Shown in pieces: positions 24,902 through 32,371 of a stretch of DNA of 36,320 nucleotides (within the stretch, counting starts at the first letter, position 1; the number at the start of each line of letters is the position of its first letter). A program made the position numbers and the translations under genes. The notes below the pieces were generated by a model. It worked only from the letters and a program-made list of their open reading frames with translations. It was not told the DNA's origin and made no database searches. This DNA is from Antarcticimicrobium sp. (GTDB lineage: Bacteria > Pseudomonadota > Alphaproteobacteria > Rhodobacterales > Rhodobacteraceae): positions 1 through 36,320 of the forward strand of contig NZ_JARGPK010000038.1 of NCBI RefSeq assembly GCF_029212575.1, in the 5' to 3' direction.

Positions 24902-24933
24902 AAAAAACCGCCGGCGCCATCGGGCGCCGGCGG
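24902..24933 (-). terminator. Terminator after yceI
   Basis: A perfect 11-bp stem CCGCCGGCGCC / GGCGCCGGCGG with a 4-base loop, followed on the minus strand by six T. It lies 25 bases after the yceI stop. Confidence 0.9.
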
Positions 24934-24957
24934 TCGTATCGCGCGAGGCGGGGCGGC

Positions 24958-25533
24958 TTATTCGGCCTTCATCGCCTCGATCGACAACTCGACGGCAACC
25001 TCGTCGCTGATGTAGGGGGCGAACTTGCCCAGGTTGTAGTCGCTGCGCACGAGCGTGGTGCTGGCGCTGAACCCGGCCCAGGGCTTGCCCGCCATCGGGT
25101 GATCGCCCGCCTGGTTCAGCACGGCGTCGAGCACGACCTCTTTGGTCACCCCGTTCAGGGTCAACTCGCCGGTGATCCTGGCGGTGGTCTCGCCCGTCAC
25201 CTCGATCCCGGTGGAGGAAAAGCTGACCATCTCGTCATCGCTGGCGTCAAAGAAATCCGGCGACATGAAGTGATCGAACCGTTCCTGCCAGCCGGTCAGC
25301 ATCGAGGTCACCGGCATCGCAACCGAGACGCTGGAGTTGGCCGGATCTTCCTGATCGAACATGATCTCGCCCTCGAAGCCCGAGAACATGCCGTAGCCGG
25401 TGGAAAAGCCCAGGTGGTTGTAGCTGAACACGATCTGGCTGTGGCTGGAATCCAGCACGTATTTCTCGGGTGCGGCAACAGCGGCGGTAGCGGCGACCGC
25501 GGACAGGGCGGCAGCAAGCAAAGCGGATTTCAT
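24958..25533 (-). CDS. Periplasmic YceI-family protein
   Basis: A 191-residue secreted protein. Residues 1-21 form a clear signal peptide ending AVAA before PEKYVLDSSHSQ. The rest is one YceI beta-barrel domain, with HSQIVFSYNHLGFSTGYGMFSGFEGEI near the start and KPWAGFSASTTLVRSDYNLGKFAP near the end. The family binds isoprenoid lipids in the periplasm. GGAG lies eight bases before the ATG. Being next to the b561-YceI fusion suggests a shared function, though the two genes converge. Confidence 0.93.
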   Translation of the reverse strand: MKSALLAAALSAVAATAAVAAPEKYVLDSSHSQIVFSYNHLGFSTGYGMFSGFEGEIMFDQEDPANSSVSVAMPVTSMLTGWQERFDHFMSPDFFDASDDEMVSFSSTGIEVTGETTARITGELTLNGVTKEVVLDAVLNQAGDHPMAGKPWAGFSASTTLVRSDYNLGKFAPYISDEVAVELSIEAMKAE

Positions 25534-25654
25534 TCCATTATCTCCGATTGGTTTTTTTCGGTTTCAGATGGAGATCAAATTGCTTTTGCTGCGGCTGCAA
25601 ACAAGGCCGTAAAATCCAACAGGACCTGTGATCAGGTGAACAGTACCGACCGGA

Positions 25655-26173
25655 TCAGCTGCAAAGGTTCACCAGTTGGCGCAACTGGTTTTCCAATGCC
25701 GCGCGCCGGACCGGATCCGCAACGCGCAGCCCCAGCAGCAGACGACCATCGAAATCGTAAAGCTCGACCCGGCCATTGTGAAAATGCACCCGGCCCAGGC
25801 TGTCGTACCCGCGGCGCAACACCACATGCGGCTGGCCGTCTGCGGATTTGACCAGCACCCGAAGCTCGCGCCGGATCGGGTCAAAGCAGACCTCGGGCGC
25901 GTTTTCTTCGTGATGGATCATCACCAGCGCCACCCCGCAGAACAGGAAGAACAGCGACGCGCCCAGTTTCATGAGCACCAGATCCGCATCCGACGCGCTG
26001 CCGGGAAGGACCCACATCGCCGCCGCCACCAGGATCAGAAAGGTCCCGATGAAGCGAAAGAACACCGGAACCAGCGCGAACCGCGGCCCGAACCCCACGT
26101 GAACCGGGGTGCCGTCACCGGCATATGGCTCCGGCGCCACCGGCCCAAGCCCCGCGAAATCTATCTGTCCCAT
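25655..26173 (-). CDS. Two-helix membrane protein of unknown function
   Basis: A 172-residue protein with two hydrophobic helices (about 33-56 and 66-86) followed by an 85-residue soluble domain with short beta strands (RELRVLVKSADG, PHVVLRRGYDSLGRVHFHNGRVELYD). I do not recognise the family. The start is uncertain: ATG 26173 gives the compact protein, but the frame is open to ATG 26323, which would add 50 residues (MASYTRFSRGD...) overlapping the probable rpsF promoter; neither has a strong ribosome-binding site. Its C-terminal domain looks like a regulatory or adaptor fold but no motif can be named. Confidence 0.65.
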   Translation of the reverse strand: MGQIDFAGLGPVAPEPYAGDGTPVHVGFGPRFALVPVFFRFIGTFLILVAAAMWVLPGSASDADLVLMKLGASLFFLFCGVALVMIHHEENAPEVCFDPIRRELRVLVKSADGQPHVVLRRGYDSLGRVHFHNGRVELYDFDGRLLLGLRVADPVRRAALENQLRQLVNLCS

Positions 26174-26288
26174 CTCAGCAGCTCTGTCCAGTTGCCCGGC
26201 CCCGCTGCCCATTTCCGGCCCGAAATGCGTCAGGATTGCGGCAAGGAGGTGGAATTCGCCGGGCACCCCGGCCCACGTCCAAGCAGGC

Positions 26289-26316
26289 TTGTCCCCCCGG
26301 CTGAAACGTGTATACG
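26289..26316 (+). promoter_or_regulatory. Possible promoter of the rpsF operon
   Basis: TTGTCC, 16 bases, then TATACG, about 110 bases upstream of rpsF on the plus strand. The match is moderate and rests only on sequence and position. Confidence 0.35.
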
Positions 26317-26424
26317 AGGCCATCCTTTCGCACCACGAACCTAACCGCGCAGTCTCTCGTGGCGGGGCCGCGAAAGGGAATGGCCCCACCTATGAAATGC
26401 GCCTTGACAGAAACAGGAGAGCAC

Positions 26425-26784
26425 ATGCCTTTTTATGAGCATGTCATGATCGCGCGTCAGGACCTTTCCAACACGCAGGCCGAAAGCCTTGTCGAGCACT
26501 TCGGCACCGTCCTCGCCGACAACGGCGGCAAACTCGTCGAGAGCGAGTACTGGGGCGTCAAGACGATGGCCTACAAGATCAACAAGAACCGCAAGGGGCA
26601 TTATGCCTTTCTGAAGACCGACGCACCCGCGCCGGCGGTTCAGGAAATGGAACGCCTGATGCGCCTGCACGACGACGTGATGCGGGTTCTGACCATCAAG
26701 GTCGACGAACACGCAGAAGGCCCGTCGATTCAGATGCAGAAGCGCGACGACCGTGACCGCGGCGACCGCCGCGAACGTCGCTGA
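26425..26784 (+). CDS. rpsF: 30S ribosomal protein S6
   Basis: A 119-residue S6 starting MPFYEHVMIARQDLS, with the KTMAYKINKNRKGHYAFL core and a charged Arg/Asp-rich C-terminal tail. The ATG at 26425 follows ACAGGAG; the longer in-frame extension upstream is not part of the family. It leads the rpsF-rpsR-rplI operon. Confidence 0.97.
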   Translation: MPFYEHVMIARQDLSNTQAESLVEHFGTVLADNGGKLVESEYWGVKTMAYKINKNRKGHYAFLKTDAPAPAVQEMERLMRLHDDVMRVLTIKVDEHAEGPSIQMQKRDDRDRGDRRERR

Positions 26785-26810
26785 TCAACCCGAAGAAAGG
26801 ACGCTAAGAC

Positions 26811-27038
26811 ATGGCTGCTAAACCGTTTTTCCGCCGCCGCAAGGTCTGCCCCTTCTCGGGCGACAACGCACCCAAGATCGACTACAAGGACACCCGCCTG
26901 CTGCAGCGCTACATCAGCGAACGCGGCAAGATCGTGCCCTCGCGCATCACCGCCGTTTCGGCCAAGAAGCAGCGTGAACTGGCCCGCGCCATCAAACGCG
27001 CCCGCTTCCTCGCCCTGCTGCCCTACGCTGTGAAGTAA
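26811..27038 (+). CDS. rpsR: 30S ribosomal protein S18
   Basis: A 75-residue S18 with [22 protein letters not shown] and [14 protein letters not shown], full family length. S18 binds next to S6 on the 30S platform. It lies 26 bp after rpsF with GAAAGGA before the ATG. Confidence 0.98.
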   Translation: MAAKPFFRRRKVCPFSGDNAPKIDYKDTRLLQRYISERGKIVPSRITAVSAKKQRELARAIKRARFLALLPYAVK

Positions 27039-27050
27039 GGAGAAAGCCTG

Positions 27051-27680
27051 ATGCAAGTTATCCTTCTCGAACGCGTGGCCAAGCTGGGCCAGATGGGCGA
27101 CGTCGTCGACGTCAAGCCCGGCTTCGCCCGCAACTACCTGCTGCTTCAGGGCAAGGCGCTGACCGCGTCGAAAGAGAACATCGCCTCTTTCGAACAGCAA
27201 AAAGCCCAGCTCGAGGCGCGCAACCTCGAAACCAAGAAAGAAGCCGAGGATCTGGCCGAGCGTCTCGGCGGCCAGCAGTTCGTGGTGATTCGCCAAGCCT
27301 CCGACGGCGGCAACCTCTATGGTTCGGTCACCACCCGCGACGCCGCGGACGTGGCCACCGAGGAAGGCTTCACCCTCGACCGCAAGCAGGTCATCATCCG
27401 CCAGCCGGTCAAGACGCTTGGTCTGCATGAGGTCGAGGTGCACCTGCACCCCGAGGTCATGGTCACCATCGCGCTGAACGTGGCCCGCTCGCCCGAAGAG
27501 GCCGAGCTGCAGGCCTCGGGCAAGTCGATCCAGGAACTGGCCGCCGAGGAAGAGGCGCAGGCCGAGTTCGAGATCTCGGAACTGTTCGACGACATCGGCA
27601 GCGCCGCGTCGGAAGACGAGGACATGGGCGAAACCAGCCGCGAAGCGGCCGCCCCCGAAGGCGACGAAACCGCCTCCTGA
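27051..27680 (+). CDS. rplI: 50S ribosomal protein L9 with acidic C-terminal tail
   Basis: A 209-residue L9. The N-terminal RNA-binding domain ([31 protein letters not shown]) and the C-domain ([30 protein letters not shown]) are standard. Beyond about residue 150 comes a 60-residue, strongly acidic tail ([20 protein letters not shown] and more) absent from E. coli L9 (149 residues); longer L9 forms are common in Rhodobacterales. It is 12 bp after rpsR and is followed by a terminator. Confidence 0.97.
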   Translation: MQVILLERVAKLGQMGDVVDVKPGFARNYLLLQGKALTASKENIASFEQQKAQLEARNLETKKEAEDLAERLGGQQFVVIRQASDGGNLYGSVTTRDAADVATEEGFTLDRKQVIIRQPVKTLGLHEVEVHLHPEVMVTIALNVARSPEEAELQASGKSIQELAAEEEAQAEFEISELFDDIGSAASEDEDMGETSREAAAPEGDETAS

Positions 27681-27703
27681 CCGGATCCGAGCGCTTATCA
27701 AGG

Positions 27704-27733
27704 GGGCCGCACGGGTAACGTGCGGCCCTTTTT
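27704..27733 (+). terminator. Rho-independent terminator of the rpsF-rpsR-rplI operon
   Basis: A perfect 10-bp stem GGGCCGCACG / CGTGCGGCCC, loop GGTAA, then five T. It lies 24 bases after the rplI stop. Confidence 0.95.
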
Positions 27734-27844
27734 CGTTTCGCGGGCGTCCCGTCGCCGGCAATGCGCCGCCCATGTCAAACCGCTGCCTTCTTGCCGCCAC
27801 GCAACCCGGGTAGAGTGGAGCCAGCAACACGCACAGGTAATCCC

Positions 27845-28324
27845 ATGACCCATTTCACGCGCCGACGCGCGCTTTTTGTCCTCTCTGCCCCGCTCTTGGT
27901 CGCCGCATGCGGGCGGCGTGTCCATCGCTCCAGCCGTAACGCCCCCTCCGATCCGCCGCTCTACCCCAACGAAACACCGCAATTGCGCCGACTCATCAAC
28001 AAATGGGCCGATCACTACGAGGTGCCCCGCGCACTGGTGCATCGCGTCGTGATCCGCGAAAGCACCCACCAGCCCGGGGCGCGCAACGGCCCCTACTACG
28101 GGCTGATGCAGATTCACCCCAAAACCGCCCGCGGCATGGGATTTCGCGGAAACGCGAACCAGCTCCTGGAGGCCGGCACCAACCTGAAATACGCGGTGAA
28201 ATACCTGCGCGGTGCCTGGCTGGTGTCGGACGGCAGCTATGACAAAGCCGTGGGCTGGTATGCGCGCGGCTATTACTACGAGGCAAAGCGCCGTGGCATG
28301 CTGGAGGAAACCGGACTGATCTGA
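27845..28324 (+). CDS. Lytic transglycosylase lipoprotein (SLT domain)
   Basis: A 159-residue outer-envelope murein hydrolase. It has a basic N-terminus (RRRALF), a hydrophobic stretch and a lipobox LVAAC with the lipidated Cys at C22. The SLT fold starts near residue 47. The catalytic Glu is E72 in IRESTHQPGA, and GLMQIHPKTAR (86-96) and the GWYARGYYY segment complete the goose-lysozyme-like core. It is a minimal family 1 transglycosylase. The ATG at 27845 has AGGTAA upstream; a longer in-frame start would run into the rplI terminator region. Confidence 0.92.
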   Translation: MTHFTRRRALFVLSAPLLVAACGRRVHRSSRNAPSDPPLYPNETPQLRRLINKWADHYEVPRALVHRVVIRESTHQPGARNGPYYGLMQIHPKTARGMGFRGNANQLLEAGTNLKYAVKYLRGAWLVSDGSYDKAVGWYARGYYYEAKRRGMLEETGLI

Positions 28325-28443
28325 TCCCGGTCGGCCCGGTCTGGCGGTGCGGAACCGCCGGTTGCAACTATCGGCTGATTGCAATTGCCTCACTGCCTTG
28401 TTTAGGGCAGAACAATAAAAATAACTAAATGGTGACGATGTAG

Positions 28444-28465
28444 GCGGTAGCATCGATGCTGCCGC
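28444..28465. promoter_or_regulatory. 22-bp palindrome upstream of the XRE regulator
   Basis: GCGG and AGCATC pair with GATGCT and CCGC around the centre, with a single T/G mismatch in an otherwise perfect 22-bp palindrome, 44 bases before the ATG at 28510. It could be the operator of the regulator it precedes or a leader hairpin. Two TTGCAA boxes 17 bases apart (28362 and 28379) lie further upstream. Confidence 0.4.
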
Positions 28466-28509
28466 ACTTTGTGCCTGTATGGACGGGGTTTAGGGACCGA
28501 AGGTGATTT

Positions 28510-28911
28510 ATGAACGAGATTGATGTTTTCGTCGGCAACAGGATCCGGGCGCGGCGCTACGCACTGGGGATCAGCCAGTCCGAGCTTGGGGCGGCGATCG
28601 GCGTGCGCTTTCAACAGATCCAGAAATACGAAACCGGCGCCAACCGGGTCAGCGCATCGCGGCTTTGGGCGGTTGCGGAAAAGCTGGGCGTGGACATCGA
28701 GTATTTTTTCCAGGGGATTCGCCCGGTCCGGGACGGCGACGACGATTCTGGCAAACCGGAAAACCGCATGGCGTTTCTGTCCGATCAGGAGTCGATCCAG
28801 ATGATGGAGTTGTTCCATCAGCTTCCCAGTTCACAACGCAGCGCGGTTCTGGCTATCGTCAGGTCAATGGCCGAAGCGCCGCTTGAACAATCGATTCGGG
28901 TGGCGACCTGA
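28510..28911 (+). CDS. XRE-family DNA-binding regulator
   Basis: A 133-residue regulator. The N-terminal 70 residues are a Cro/CI-type helix-turn-helix (NRIRARRYALGISQSELGAAI, then VRFQQIQKYETGANRVSASRL and AEKLGVDIEYFF). The C-terminal part is short and helical, with LSDQESIQMMELFHQLPSSQR, as in small alphaproteobacterial XRE regulators. AAGGTG precedes the ATG. It lies 51 bp before luxR in the same direction, so it may belong to the same regulatory unit; a palindrome in its leader is a candidate autoregulatory site. Confidence 0.9.
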   Translation: MNEIDVFVGNRIRARRYALGISQSELGAAIGVRFQQIQKYETGANRVSASRLWAVAEKLGVDIEYFFQGIRPVRDGDDDSGKPENRMAFLSDQESIQMMELFHQLPSSQRSAVLAIVRSMAEAPLEQSIRVAT

Positions 28912-28962
28912 CACGGGCGCAAGGCCTGACCGCAGCAGACAGGCCCCGGGGGAGGCGCGAAC

Positions 28963-29664
28963 TTGAACCTGATCGACCTCAGCACGGTTCCTGATACCGG
29001 CGACAACTTCACGTCCTTTCTGAACGATCTGTGCCGCGAACTGGGGTTTGACTTTGCCTCCTACGCCACGTCGCATCCGATTACCGGGGATGTCCAGGGC
29101 TACGCCAACTACCCCGATGAATGGAAGCTGCACTATGGCCGGCGCGGCATGCACCGGGTCGATCCAACGTTGTACCAGTCCGCAAGAAGCATCGCGCCGG
29201 TGGACTGGAATCGTTTTACCGATCACCCGCATTTCCGCGACGTGTTCTTCGACGCGCATGACTTCGGCATTTCCAATTGCGGCCTGACCGTTCCGGTACG
29301 CGGGCCTTATGGCGAATGCGGCCTGCTCAGCGTCACCCGCGATTGCCATAAAACCGAATGGAAAAAACAAAAGCGTGCGGTGATCGGCGATCTGCAATTC
29401 GCCGCCGTGCACATGCATGACAACGTGATGCGCTCCGGGGTGCTGCAACAGGCATTGCGCCGCCCTTCCCTTTCCATGCGCGAGATGCAGATCCTGCAGT
29501 GGGTTGCCGCAGGAAAAAGCCAGCAGGACATCGGTGACATCCTGTCGATCTCGCATCGGACCGTCGAGGTACACCTGCGCTCCAGCCGCGAGAAGCTCTG
29601 CGCGCTGACCACCGCGCAGGCGGTCGGGCGGGCGATCGGACTCGGGTTGATCTACCCGAGCTGA
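28963..29664 (+). CDS. LuxR-family acyl-homoserine-lactone receptor
   Basis: A 233-residue quorum-sensing regulator. The N-terminal autoinducer-binding domain keeps the signature residues in the TraR/LuxR order: W54, Y58, D67, P68, W82 and G107, so it should bind an acyl-homoserine lactone. The C-terminal LuxR helix-turn-helix occupies about 168-225 (LSMREMQILQWVAAGKSQQDI, ISHRTVEVHLRSSREKL). The start is TTG at 28963, supported by a strong GGGGGAGG eight bases upstream; no ATG fits. A 7-bp stem hairpin (29641-29660) overlaps its 3' end and a GC hairpin without T tract follows at 29697-29712. The synthase gene follows. Confidence 0.93.
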   Translation: MNLIDLSTVPDTGDNFTSFLNDLCRELGFDFASYATSHPITGDVQGYANYPDEWKLHYGRRGMHRVDPTLYQSARSIAPVDWNRFTDHPHFRDVFFDAHDFGISNCGLTVPVRGPYGECGLLSVTRDCHKTEWKKQKRAVIGDLQFAAVHMHDNVMRSGVLQQALRRPSLSMREMQILQWVAAGKSQQDIGDILSISHRTVEVHLRSSREKLCALTTAQAVGRAIGLGLIYPS

Positions 29665-29753
29665 GCCCCGGCCCGCGGCCGCCTATTCCCGTTCCCGGCG
29701 GCGAACGCCGCCCCCCCTCACGGCACTACGGGAAATCCCTAATGGTCGGCGTG

Positions 29754-29771
29754 ATGGTTATGGATAACCAT
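29754..29771. promoter_or_regulatory. Perfect 18-bp palindrome, candidate lux box
   Basis: ATGGTTAT GG ATAACCAT is a perfect inverted repeat of 8-bp arms, 30 bases before the luxI start and 89 after the luxR stop. The size and place match LuxR-type operators (lux/tra boxes are 18-20 bp). It is so close to the start codon that activation from the usual -42 position is unlikely; it may overlap the promoter. Confidence 0.55.
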
Positions 29772-29801
29772 GTGTAAACGTGACGACTTGTGGGGATGCA
29801 A

Positions 29802-30740
29802 ATGATCATCGTAATCGACGCACTAAACAAACACAGATTCCAGGGGGTCCTGGATGAAATGCACAAACTGCGGGCGCGGGTGTTCCAGGGACGTCTCGGC
29901 TGGGACGTTACGGTGCGGGACGGTCGTGAGGCGGATGTTTTCGACAGCCTCGATCCTGCGCATGTGGTTTGCCTCGACGCGGACGGCGACGTCGTCGGCT
30001 GCATGCGCCTGCTGCAAACGACGGGTCCGCACATGCTGTCCGATGTCTTTAACGACCTGCTTGATGGTGAACCGCCCCTGCGCAGTTCACGGATCTGGGA
30101 GGCGACCCGGTTCTGCGTGGACACCGCCAAGCTGGGCGGCGGCAAGACGCGCAACTCGATCTCCTATGTGACCAGCGAGGTGATGATCGGGGCCTTTGAA
30201 TACGCTCGCGAGGCCGGGGTGCTGGATGCCGTCGCGGTGATCGACCCGGTGATGAACCGGGTGATGATCCGCTCGGCCAATGCGCCTTGCGATTACCTTG
30301 GCTCACCCAAACCGATGGGCAAGGTCACGGCAATGGCGGCGCTGATGGACTGCTCCGAGGACCGTATCCAGGCGATCCGTGACTTTGCCGAGATCCGCCA
30401 CGATGTGTTTCTGACCGAAGACAGCGCCGAGGAGCTGTTCCAGCGCAACCGCGCACAACAGGCGTCTCGACCCGCTGCTGCCCGAATGTCGTCCAATGCA
30501 AAGACCGAAAAGGCGCACCCGATGCCCGCGAAGCGAAAGACCCCTCGGATCAACGCGCTGCAACTCTACTGTTGCGAGCAGATACTCAATGCGAAATCCC
30601 AATCCGACATCAATGCGGCACAGGCCCTGGTCGAAGCCCTGTCGGACAAACTCGGCACGAACAGCGCCGCCGAACTTTGCCGGATGACCCGCGCCAGCGC
30701 GCGTGGCGCGCGGCAATCGGTCCTTGTGGCCGCCAAGTAG
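29802..30740 (+). CDS. LuxI-family acyl-homoserine-lactone synthase with C-terminal extension
   Basis: The protein has 312 residues, although LuxI proteins are normally about 200. The synthase core (1-205) holds all conserved positions: R25, F29, W34, D46, D49, R69, E100 and R103, and should make an AHL from SAM and an acyl-ACP. After about residue 215 follows a 100-residue extension with a basic linker (AKRKTPRIN) and helices (ALQLYCCEQILNAKSQSDIN, AAQALVEALSDKLG). The extension has no motif I recognise. I chose ATG 29802, five bases after GGGGA; GTG 29790 and ATG 29796 are alternatives. No frameshift is seen between core and extension. Confidence 0.93.
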   Translation: MIIVIDALNKHRFQGVLDEMHKLRARVFQGRLGWDVTVRDGREADVFDSLDPAHVVCLDADGDVVGCMRLLQTTGPHMLSDVFNDLLDGEPPLRSSRIWEATRFCVDTAKLGGGKTRNSISYVTSEVMIGAFEYAREAGVLDAVAVIDPVMNRVMIRSANAPCDYLGSPKPMGKVTAMAALMDCSEDRIQAIRDFAEIRHDVFLTEDSAEELFQRNRAQQASRPAAARMSSNAKTEKAHPMPAKRKTPRINALQLYCCEQILNAKSQSDINAAQALVEALSDKLGTNSAAELCRMTRASARGARQSVLVAAK

Positions 30741-30792
30741 GGAACTCCATCGGGACCGGGTAACGGATCCCCCGGTTCCCTGCCCCGCAAAT

Positions 30793-30820
30793 GAAAACGG
30801 GCCGCCCAATGGGCGGCCCG
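30793..30820 (-). terminator. Rho-independent terminator after trigger factor
   Basis: CGGGCCGCCC / GGGCGGCCCG make a perfect 10-bp stem with a 3-base loop. On the minus strand it is followed by TTTTCAT. It lies 25 bases after the tig stop and also separates it from the convergent luxI. Confidence 0.85.
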
Positions 30821-30845
30821 CTGCGCTTCACCGCTGTGAAACGGA

Positions 30846-32180
30846 TCAGTCTTCGTCTTCCATGTCTTCGACGGCCTTTTGCAGCTCGTCCTTGGAGATC
30901 TCTTTCTCGGTCACCGTGGCCAGTTCGCAGACGTAGTCCACGACCTTGTCCTCGAAGATCGGCGCGCGCAGCTGCTGCTGCATCTGGGCGTTCTGCTGCA
31001 CGAACTCGAAGAACTGGCGTTCCTGGCCCGGATACTGGCGGGCCTGGTTCATGATCGCCTGGGTCATCTCGGCATCGGTGACCTCGACCTCGGCCTTCTG
31101 ACCCAGCTCGGCCAGCAGCAGCCCGAGGCGCACGCGGCGCTCGGCCAGTGCCTTGTGCTCTTCGGTCGGCTCCATCTCGCCATGGTCGTGGCCGTGATCT
31201 TCCGGATGCTCCTCGTGATACAGCTGGTGCGCGATCTGCTTTGCCTCGGCCTCCACCAGGCTCGGCGGCAGGTCAAACTTGACCATCTCGTCCAGCGTGT
31301 CCAGCAGCCCGCGCTTGAGCACCGCGCGGGCGGCGCCGGCGTATTCGGCCTCCAGCCGCTCGGCGATCTGGCCCTTCAGCGCGGCCAGATCCTCGGCGCC
31401 GAATTTTGTCGCCAGTTCATCGTTGATCTCGGCGGCGACCGGCTCCTTCACCTCCTTGATGGTGCAGGAGAACACGGCTTCCTTGCCGGCCAGATTCTCG
31501 GCCTGGTAATCCTCGGGGAAAGTGACGGTGACGTCCTTTTCCTCGCCCGCCTTGACGCCGGAGAGCTGCTCTTCGAAACCGGGGATGAACTGGCCAGAGC
31601 CCAGCACCAGCGGGTAATCCTCGGCCGAGCCGCCCTCGAAGGCCTCCCCATCGACCTTGCCGACGAAATCGAACACGACCTGATCGCCGTCCTGCGCCGC
31701 GGCACCCTCTTCGCGGGCATTGAAATCCTGCGCGGTCTCGGCCAGGCTGCTCAGCGCCTCGTCAACGGCGGCATCGTCGGCCTTGACCACCATCCGCTCC
31801 AGGCTGACCGAGGTCAGGTCCACTTCGGGGATTTCGGGCAGTTTTTCGTACGCCATCTCGACCAGGACATCGTCGCCCTCGGACCAGTCCTCATTGGTCA
31901 TCTTGACCTCGGGCTGGAGCGCCGGGCGGTCGCCGCTGTCCTCGAAATGCTTGTTCATGGCACCGTCGACAGCTTCCTGCATGGCTTCGCCGATCAGGCG
32001 CTGGCCAAACTGCTTTTTCAGCAGCGCCATCGGGACCTTGCCCTTGCGAAAACCCTTCATCTCAACCTCGGGCTGGGCCTCGGCCAGTTTCTCGTTGACC
32101 TTGTCGTCCAGCTCCTGCGCCGTCAGCATCAGCTTGTAGGCGCGCTTCAGACCTTCGTTCAGCGTCTCGGTGACCTGCAT
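30846..32180 (-). CDS. tig: Trigger factor, ribosome-associated chaperone
   Basis: A 444-residue trigger factor. Residues 1-120 are the ribosome-binding domain with the GFRKGKVP loop at 43-50. The FKBP-type prolyl isomerase domain spans about 155-245 ([31 protein letters not shown]), and a helical substrate-binding C-terminal domain follows. An unusual His/Asp/Glu-rich insert lies at 322-342 ([20 protein letters not shown]). Three ATGs stand near the start (32192, 32183, 32180); 32180 has GGGGA five bases upstream. A terminator follows the stop. Confidence 0.97.
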   Translation of the reverse strand: MQVTETLNEGLKRAYKLMLTAQELDDKVNEKLAEAQPEVEMKGFRKGKVPMALLKKQFGQRLIGEAMQEAVDGAMNKHFEDSGDRPALQPEVKMTNEDWSEGDDVLVEMAYEKLPEIPEVDLTSVSLERMVVKADDAAVDEALSSLAETAQDFNAREEGAAAQDGDQVVFDFVGKVDGEAFEGGSAEDYPLVLGSGQFIPGFEEQLSGVKAGEEKDVTVTFPEDYQAENLAGKEAVFSCTIKEVKEPVAAEINDELATKFGAEDLAALKGQIAERLEAEYAGAARAVLKRGLLDTLDEMVKFDLPPSLVEAEAKQIAHQLYHEEHPEDHGHDHGEMEPTEEHKALAERRVRLGLLLAELGQKAEVEVTDAEMTQAIMNQARQYPGQERQFFEFVQQNAQMQQQLRAPIFEDKVVDYVCELATVTEKEISKDELQKAVEDMEDED

Positions 32181-32371
32181 CATATTCCCCATAGAGTCGA
32201 AAGCGCGCGAAAGCCGCGCGCGCGTCAAATTTGTGGCCTTCTATGTGTCCGCGCCCGGCTGTGCAAGGGCCATTGCGGCAGCACCGGCGGAAACACCCCT
32301 GCCCCCGGCGCGAAAACAGCCCGCCACAAATGCGGCGAACTGCCTGATCGGGCCGGAGGAAAGGAGCCCGA

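Noticed and set aside
29730-29739. GGGAAATCCC as the lux box.
   Set aside because: Only 4-bp arms around AA; the 18-bp palindrome at 29754 is far better.
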